A DNA stretch of 64,000 nucleotides from Diplonema papillatum (Eukaryota > Euglenozoa > Diplonemea > Diplonemida > Diplonemidae). Positions 62,101 through 64,000 of this stretch are shown piece after piece (position 1 is the stretch's first letter; every line of letters begins with the position of its first letter). The stretch covers positions 248,001 to 312,000 of the forward strand of contig JAPJBO010000013.1 in assembly GCA_030068145.1 (NCBI GenBank), read 5' to 3'. The notes under the pieces were generated by a model. That model had not been told where the DNA came from. It did no database searches and saw nothing but the letters and a program-made list of their open reading frames with translations. Made by a program: the position numbers and the translations under genes.

Positions 62101-64000
62101 TCTCGTACGAAACCTGTCCATCCAAGTGTCTGCTTCGAGTCGCCAGTAGGCATGGAAAAGGCTTCCGTCTACCCTCCAGCCCCCAATCCACACAGGCCAT
62201 CTCGTGGACGACGCACCTGGCGCAGCAAATCGACCTCCGGATCGAGGCCGAGAACCTCGAGTTCTTCCTCCAGAACTTCAAAGGCTGCGATACCGACCGC
62301 TTTGCCACGTTCCCTACACCTATCAAAGGACTGGCCACCGCGCACGTGCTGGTCGAGACTTTCGTTGAAGACGCAACGACGGCAAGCGACGAATACCTTC
62401 GGTGTGTAGAAGACTTCTAGCCGTGGCCAATCGATTGTTTCCATTTCAGTCCATGTTTCGGTGCTTGCTCAGAAGTTCCAACCCAAAAAACAAACAGCAT
62501 AAAGACACGTGGGAAAACGCTAAACCGGCACAGACAATACGAGGGCCCAGTTGGATGGCAACAGGCAACTCCGTTGCTGATGCGCGTCCGAAAAATCCAA
62601 TTTGGTTCAACCCCGTGGCCTGAAACCTCGAGGTGGATACAATTGATTGATATACGGATCAACAATGCTAGCGAGACAACGGTGTCTGGATGAAACAGGC
62701 CAATGATAGGTGAGGGTCAAGCAAGGAAAGGTCCGCACAAGGTCAGTAGCTTGCACTCGGTCAGGCAAGTGTCGAGAGAAAGGCGTCCATCGCGCGGAGG
62801 TGGTATTCTATTGCGCCCGAGACACAACTTTTACTTATTCCAGGAACACAACCACCTCACAGCTCGCTGCCTCAAGAGCTCCGAACGCACCTGGCCGAAG
62901 TAGGGATGGACACATACATGAAGTTCTTGCTGCGGGACAACTGGTATGCACATCTCCTATACATGCTTAGCTGCATGATGCTACGCCATACTGTATCAAG
63001 CTGCAGCAGTACACGATGTGTGTACACAACCCACTAGAAAGGCGTGTCCGTAGACTCCGAATGGCAGTTGTCTCTTGGAAGGAGGCATCGTCCCCCGAAA
63101 ATGTTTCTGGGACAAAGTTACTTAATCCCGGAAAGCGAAATACTCCTCATGTGAGCATGTGTTGTTGAATGACTCCTGTAGACACGGAGTGTGCATAGTG
63201 CGTTGCTCGTTGCTCAGGGTAGTCGAAGGCCTGACAATCACACTAATGCAACAAATTGGGCCCGCCTCAAGCGGGAACCCGGCAGTGGTCTCATCGATCT
63301 GCTCGACACCATGTTCGGTCGGCGAGAGAGGCAGTGTCCTGTCGTAAACATCAAACTAAGATTTTGCACCCTCCCCACCAAGGCTGCGGAGATCTCGCCG
63401 TTTTTTTTTTTGGCTAGTCAAACTTTGAGACTGTCAAAGAGAGAAAAAGAGCGAAAGAGTACGTACAGTTTGAACTTGATATACAGCAACAATCTGTGAC
63501 GATAGACTGCACAAGCCGCAACAGACTACCTCGCCGTGTCATGCTTCAGTCGCTTCTTGCCGCGTACAACAGTGAGTAGAGAAGAGAACGAGTGTACAAG
63601 AATGGAGGTAGCACGAACTACCAGACCAGCGGAGGCCACCGCAAAAATGTTTCTTACCTTTTCCTTCTCCCTCAAAACCAGCACCAATAACAACGACTCC
63701 TCACAGGCTGCACGGAGATCTGCATCCTGGCAACATCATGATCCAAAACAAGCCGTCTCCCGGGAAGAAGTGGCCGGTGGTGACTCTCGTCGACTGCGGC
63801 CTGTGCCAGGACTTGAGCGAGGAAGAAGTCGAGGTCTCGAGGTTGGTCCTCCAAGCGTTCGCGTACTGGAACGATCGCCAGCTGACCGAGGCGCTGTGGC
63901 GGATGGGCAGCGGCCGGCGTCAGAGGCCGGAGGTCGATTTCGAGAAGGTGAACGCGACGTTCCGCGACGTCTTCGACTACTACCGGCCGTGCAAAGGCGA
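47800..64000 (+). CDS. ADCK2: ADCK2-like atypical kinase (UbiB/ABC1 family), 6 exons, 3' end outside window
   Basis: Exons: 47800 to about 48202; about 60281-60406; 61048-61274; 62196-62401; 62863-62943; 63707 to beyond 64000. Phases of exons 2-6 join exactly (G|GC, 0, CG|C, TG|G). Exon 1 encodes a membrane segment (LGGAGLSAGAYTGFYLWV) and the family KxGQ-like motif as FIKLAQW.ATRRDLL. Exon 2 gives LAKLFDQVDAHSIEYTLEV. Exon 3 gives the nucleotide loop GSGSIGQVHKAKL and the lysine in VAVKV. Exon 4 gives QQIDLRIEAENLEFFLQNF. Exon 6 has the catalytic LHGDLHPGNIMI and the DFG-equivalent DCG (VDCGLCQDLSEEE). UbiB-family proteins support coenzyme Q biosynthesis and mitochondrial lipid metabolism. 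LAQ replaces LGQ, and GSGS replaces the Ala-rich loop of COQ8; both fit ADCK2 better than COQ8. An upstream in-frame Met at 47710 is possible. The exon 1/2 junction is uncertain. Confidence 0.88.
48786..49336 (+). mobile_element. About 550-bp TIR element with a 91-codon ORF
   Basis: Left (48786-48852) and right (49272-49336) arms are inverted copies: TTTACCGGCTGGATTTTTTT, TGCCGCTGAACAGCT.CAATG, AGGCCCAGG. The interior holds one ORF (48955-49230). The element sits inside MITE M1. Confidence 0.85.
48955..49230 (+). CDS. Small ORF inside the TIR element, possible DNA-binding domain remnant
   Basis: 91 codons with a good ATG context (AAAATGCCG). Residues 1-30 are acidic and Ser-rich (SDSSPESSEGESSDSALPEK). 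Residues 31-72 are a basic helical stretch, RQRYTLVWRDFIDYIQVHCK, then KPLSGKPSKKQPTEAQYATF. This resembles the N-terminal SAM-like arm-binding fold of tyrosine recombinases (as in Crypton-type transposons), but only by pattern. The catalytic part is absent. It may be a domesticated or non-autonomous remnant. Confidence 0.45.
   Translation: MPKVKKEGVSDSSPESSEGESSDSALPEKSRQRYTLVWRDFIDYIQVHCKYPKPLSGKPSKKQPTEAQYATFSETEKRGVHEHRPFLAQPF
49337..49462. mobile_element. About 125-bp hairpin element
   Basis: TACCGGTCAAGGGGCCTTTT.GTCCC and GGGCAAGTTTTTTTCAC are mirrored by GTGAAAAAAACTTGCCC, GGGACAAAAAGGCCCCTT and TACCGGTA. The ends share TACCGG with the neighbouring 550-bp element, so it may be a derivative of it. 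Confidence 0.75.
49568..49757. repeat. Palindrome array, about 27-bp period
   Basis: Six to seven units of CACTTGTTATATAACAAGTG, each a perfect palindrome, separated by AT or short spacers. The whole 190 bp can fold as one long hairpin or many small cruciforms. Confidence 0.93.
50028..50807 (+). CDS. Open frame inside the palindrome-ended element, unrecognised
   Basis: 259 codons, Arg/Ser-rich, ending in a hydrophobic stretch (TMATILRLFSVPLCWLTSGL). Minus-strand frames overlap it, including 49922-50344 (140 codons). I cannot decide which strand codes, or whether any does. No transposase signature was seen. Confidence 0.2.
   Translation: MTQVATGSAAVKRAGTVPPEVVRVQRRCSCSSRSWGRTGTPSMMRSGGWTYFPRMGRKGSDVLVERLRRRHLRQERAEEGKFSGRRRPSAWRWRAQATTKDERVRTRHHSLNTKRLPPSVVLWTPKGKLVFTPWICLNRARRSSERPGTVSSENGSNCLGELLFRLSPRRRPLRFHDGLLPVANRVSGWNSRTALLSSARSRLRSFSAHPSNLCGGAGLLQLLTMATILRLFSVPLCWLTSGLLQYSDCTQSILGAVLV
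51697..52389. mobile_element. hAT-like non-autonomous element with 8-bp target duplication
   Basis: Begins CAGGGGTTAAGTTAGG and ends with the inverted CCTAACTTAAACCCTG. The flanks TATATAAC at 51689-51696 and 52390-52397 are identical 8-bp direct repeats. CAGGG ends and 8-bp duplications are hallmarks of hAT elements. CCGGTTTT-type subterminal repeats lie inside both ends. No transposase. It inserted into the palindrome array of the outer element and is therefore younger. Confidence 0.9.
52600..52720. repeat. About 10-bp minisatellite (GTGTAGTAGA)n
   Basis: About twelve degenerate units of AGTGTAGTAG/ATCG. Confidence 0.85.
52740..53045 (+). repeat. Dispersed repeat family R9, plus copy
   Basis: Contains AGTCCCAGGGCCTCTCCCC, TCATCGCTACCGCGCTGAC, GGGAGGGACAGGG and TGTGGGCCT. 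The complement lies at 60595-60735. Confidence 0.75.
53045..54495 (+). mobile_element. LINE-type retrotransposon, 3' part with RNase H
   Basis: Holds a C-terminal ORF (53536-54351) with RNase H, followed by a 3' UTR ending in a TTCG-loop hairpin at about 54465-54485. The 3' UTR is shared with the truncated copy at 13485-13705. The reverse transcriptase is not present, so it is 5' truncated; the 5' limit is uncertain (53045 to 53400). Confidence 0.75.
53536..54351 (+). CDS. RNase H and C-terminal region of a LINE polyprotein
   Basis: 271 codons. RNase H signatures: Glu10 in STQAEL, Asp35 in WWCDSKSAI, and WAKGH...NAAD with His68 and Asp78. This matches the cellular/LINE-type fold; LTR-type RNases H lack this spacing of GHxxxxxNxxAD. 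The first catalytic strand would lie upstream; the sequence before 53536 (QTAMKAAGTGCVSHNNG in another frame) looks like its remains, so a frame change has occurred. The C-terminal part has CTVPGCQQPGNADHVL, similar to the Cys/His tail of RNase H-bearing LINEs. RNase H would remove RNA from the hybrid during target-primed reverse transcription. Confidence 0.75.
   Translation: MKICSSTQAELCAIALVATAIANTSSPLLRKWWCDSKSAIARAASERRGDPLAAVLKDVPEITWAKGHAQNTAINAADAAATAAYKTRSRYDLEWSYHAAGITHVCAHEEEDYVQMDEPGRFVRKTREHIRDTGLRRRLLQDGTPAALLNPCILAGLRKCHGATDILQALVRRAIMPRHTRRQCTVPGCQQPGNADHVLTANDAAHLQSFSEPAGLETIYGREPKLNDVLIEFSRCNKAAMKSVCERVRVQESEDKAAEWANWLRSELSTR
54652..55140 (+). repeat. Consecutive R8, R5 and R6 repeat copies
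   Basis: R8 at 54652-54705, R5 at 54718-54935 and R6 at 54970-55135, all in plus orientation and almost abutting. Confidence 0.85.
55150..55300 (+). pseudogene. Decayed copy of the middle of gene B exon 3
   Basis: Aligns with 41905-42030: GACGTGCCCTTC, TGGAAGCTGAAG, CCATCAA, GACGGTGCTCCCC. Frame lost. Directly abuts repeat R6. Confidence 0.55.
55560..55690 (+). mobile_element. MITE family M1, short copy
   Basis: TTCTCTAAGGTGAAATGG at one end and CCACCTTAGAG at the other enclose an A/T block (AAAAAAAATTTTTTTT). About 120 bp. Confidence 0.75.
55826..57426. mobile_element. Foldback element with about 560-bp inverted arms
   Basis: Left arm 55826-56385 and right arm 56888-57426 are inverted copies throughout, starting with a G run and TTTGGGCGGA, then CCCCGCATAGTTCACCAGGG, ACATGATTCTGCGTT, TCTGGTCTGATTTGCGGGAC and GGCGCCCACTTTCAC. 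Arms differ by roughly one base in ten plus small gaps. The about 500-bp centre has only short frames. Long arms recall foldback or Mutator-like elements. No transposase. Target duplication not identified. Confidence 0.88.
57478..57715 (+). mobile_element. MITE family M1, uninterrupted copy
   Basis: Gives the intact order CAGGCTATTTTCACTGTGG ... CTCTAAGGTGGTCACC ... TTTCACCTTAGAG ... CCAAGGCAACTGCACTG. It serves as an empty-site reference for the interrupted copy at 48655-49550. Confidence 0.85.
57822..59078. mobile_element. TIR element with GGAAACG-rich ends
   Basis: GGATGGAAACG at the left and its complement at the right end. Inside both ends lie (TTTCCG)n/(CGGAAA)n runs and the GAAACGCCGTTTCTTTT palindrome. 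The interior about 1 kb has overlapping frames on both strands (57824-58378 +, 57918-58574 -), none recognised. A phrase PLPIIGYTDTVVQ in another frame (near 58185-58225) faintly recalls a reverse transcriptase motif C region, but I do not call it. Confidence 0.75.
59091..59130. repeat. Poly-C tract, C40
   Basis: Longest homopolymer in the window; lies exactly at the left edge of the next TIR element. Confidence 0.95.
59131..59781. mobile_element. TIR element with AGGGGTACCTGTAA ends
   Basis: AGGGGTACCTGTAA at the left and TTACAGGTACCCTT at the right. Both ends are followed inward by GGGGCCCGGGCCC-type palindromes, and C runs flank both outer sides. Contains a MITE M1 derivative at about 59420-59540. 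Confidence 0.75.
59831..60035 (+). pseudogene. Decayed copy of gene B exon 3 end and intron start
   Basis: Aligns with 42022-42235 over about 200 bp (GGCTCGCCCGCC, GTCAACGCCGTC, GACGACCTACGCC, CCTTAGAAGTACG, GGCGACCGGAAACTCCTCGG). Closer to the intact exon than the 46.8-kb copy. Confidence 0.85.
60595..60735 (-). repeat. Dispersed repeat family R9, minus copy
   Basis: Complement of 52740-53045 blocks. Confidence 0.75.
60736..61047. other. Intron 2 of the ADCK2-like gene; short repeats
   Basis: A phrase TTACATTGAACC with GACCTCTA is repeated three times at 60915-60985. Otherwise plain. Confidence 0.5.
61316..61925 (+). repeat. Tandem array of family R4, three units of about 190-218 bp
   Basis: GGGGCAGCAGCTGGATCC starts units at 61317, 61515 and 61733. 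Each continues GCAGCGATACCTCTCCCGT, GGAAAGCCTGC, TGTTCGACGGTACTGC, CACGAGCCTACGGGTCA and GCATCAAGGCG. The array lies in intron 3 of the ADCK2-like gene, starting 42 bp after the donor. Confidence 0.92.
62402..62862. other. Intron 4 of the ADCK2-like gene; nothing else seen
   Basis: AT-balanced sequence without repeats noted elsewhere in the window, apart from a phrase GCCTGAAACCTCGAGGTGGATA resembling 1580-1605. Confidence 0.5.
62944..63706. other. Intron 5 of the ADCK2-like gene with R8 and 450-bp-unit fragments
   Basis: R8 fragment at 63325-63365 and a piece of the 42.5/43.0-kb duplicated unit at 63585-63690, which ends just before the acceptor CTCACAG. Confidence 0.7.
63707..64000 (+). 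CDS. ADCK2: ADCK2-like gene, catalytic-loop exon (runs off the window)
   Basis: The first base completes a Trp codon with exon 5 (DNW). The exon then reads LHGDLHPGNIMIQNKPSPGK, WPVVTLVDCGLCQDLSEEEV, and a helical C-lobe (SRLVLQAFAYWNDRQLTEAL). HGDLHPGN holds the catalytic Asp and metal-binding Asn. DCG is the variant of DFG seen in ADCK2-type proteins. Confidence 0.92.

Overview
This is nuclear DNA from an intron-rich, repeat-rich eukaryote, probably a protist or alga. Host genes are split by GT-AG introns, from a few hundred bases to about 12 kb long. Exons are GC-rich in a more AT-balanced background, and the proteins are typically eukaryotic (a NEDD8-type E2, a PGAM5-like phosphatase, an ADCK2-like kinase). 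I cannot name the species. All host coding that I trust lies on the + strand.

Layout. 0-16 kb: one exon runs in from the left edge (to 497), an isolated exon lies at 9309-9475, and a coiled-coil coding block sits at 14618-15139 among truncated copies of itself. Around these are a 56-bp satellite (2894-3507), scattered pieces of nuclear LSU rRNA (6.2, 9.6, 16.2 and 20.6 kb), a 27-bp-TIR MITE and dispersed repeats. 17.9-19.8 kb: a complete four-exon UBC12/UBE2M-like gene. 24.4-32.5 kb: an apparently whole Penelope-like element. It has a repeat-built ORF1 and a 1447-residue ORF2 with an N-terminal GIY-YIG nuclease, a reverse transcriptase, a USP-type (C19) deubiquitinase-like domain and two C-terminal zinc fingers. 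The USP-like domain in a retroelement polyprotein is the most striking thing in the window.

32.7-42.2 kb: an unidentified gene with three phase-compatible exons (about 35.7-36.5, 36931-37095, 41867-42142), preceded by broken copies of its first exon. A PGAM5-like gene (40206-41018), itself preceded by two broken copies, lies inside its last intron. 47.8-64 kb: an ADCK2-like (UbiB family) kinase of six recognisable exons that runs off the right edge. Its first intron is about 12 kb and holds a nest of transposons: a MITE split by another TIR element, a palindrome-ended DNA element that contains a hAT-like element with an 8-bp target duplication, a LINE 3' end with RNase H, a long-arm foldback element and several poly-C/poly-G tracts.

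Two themes recur. First, intact exons are repeatedly found just downstream of truncated tandem copies of themselves, and fragments of exons are also scattered into introns of other genes. Second, about a dozen dispersed non-coding repeat families of 100-450 bp occur two to five times each within 64 kb. No LTR retroelement, Polinton or CRISPR array was recognised.
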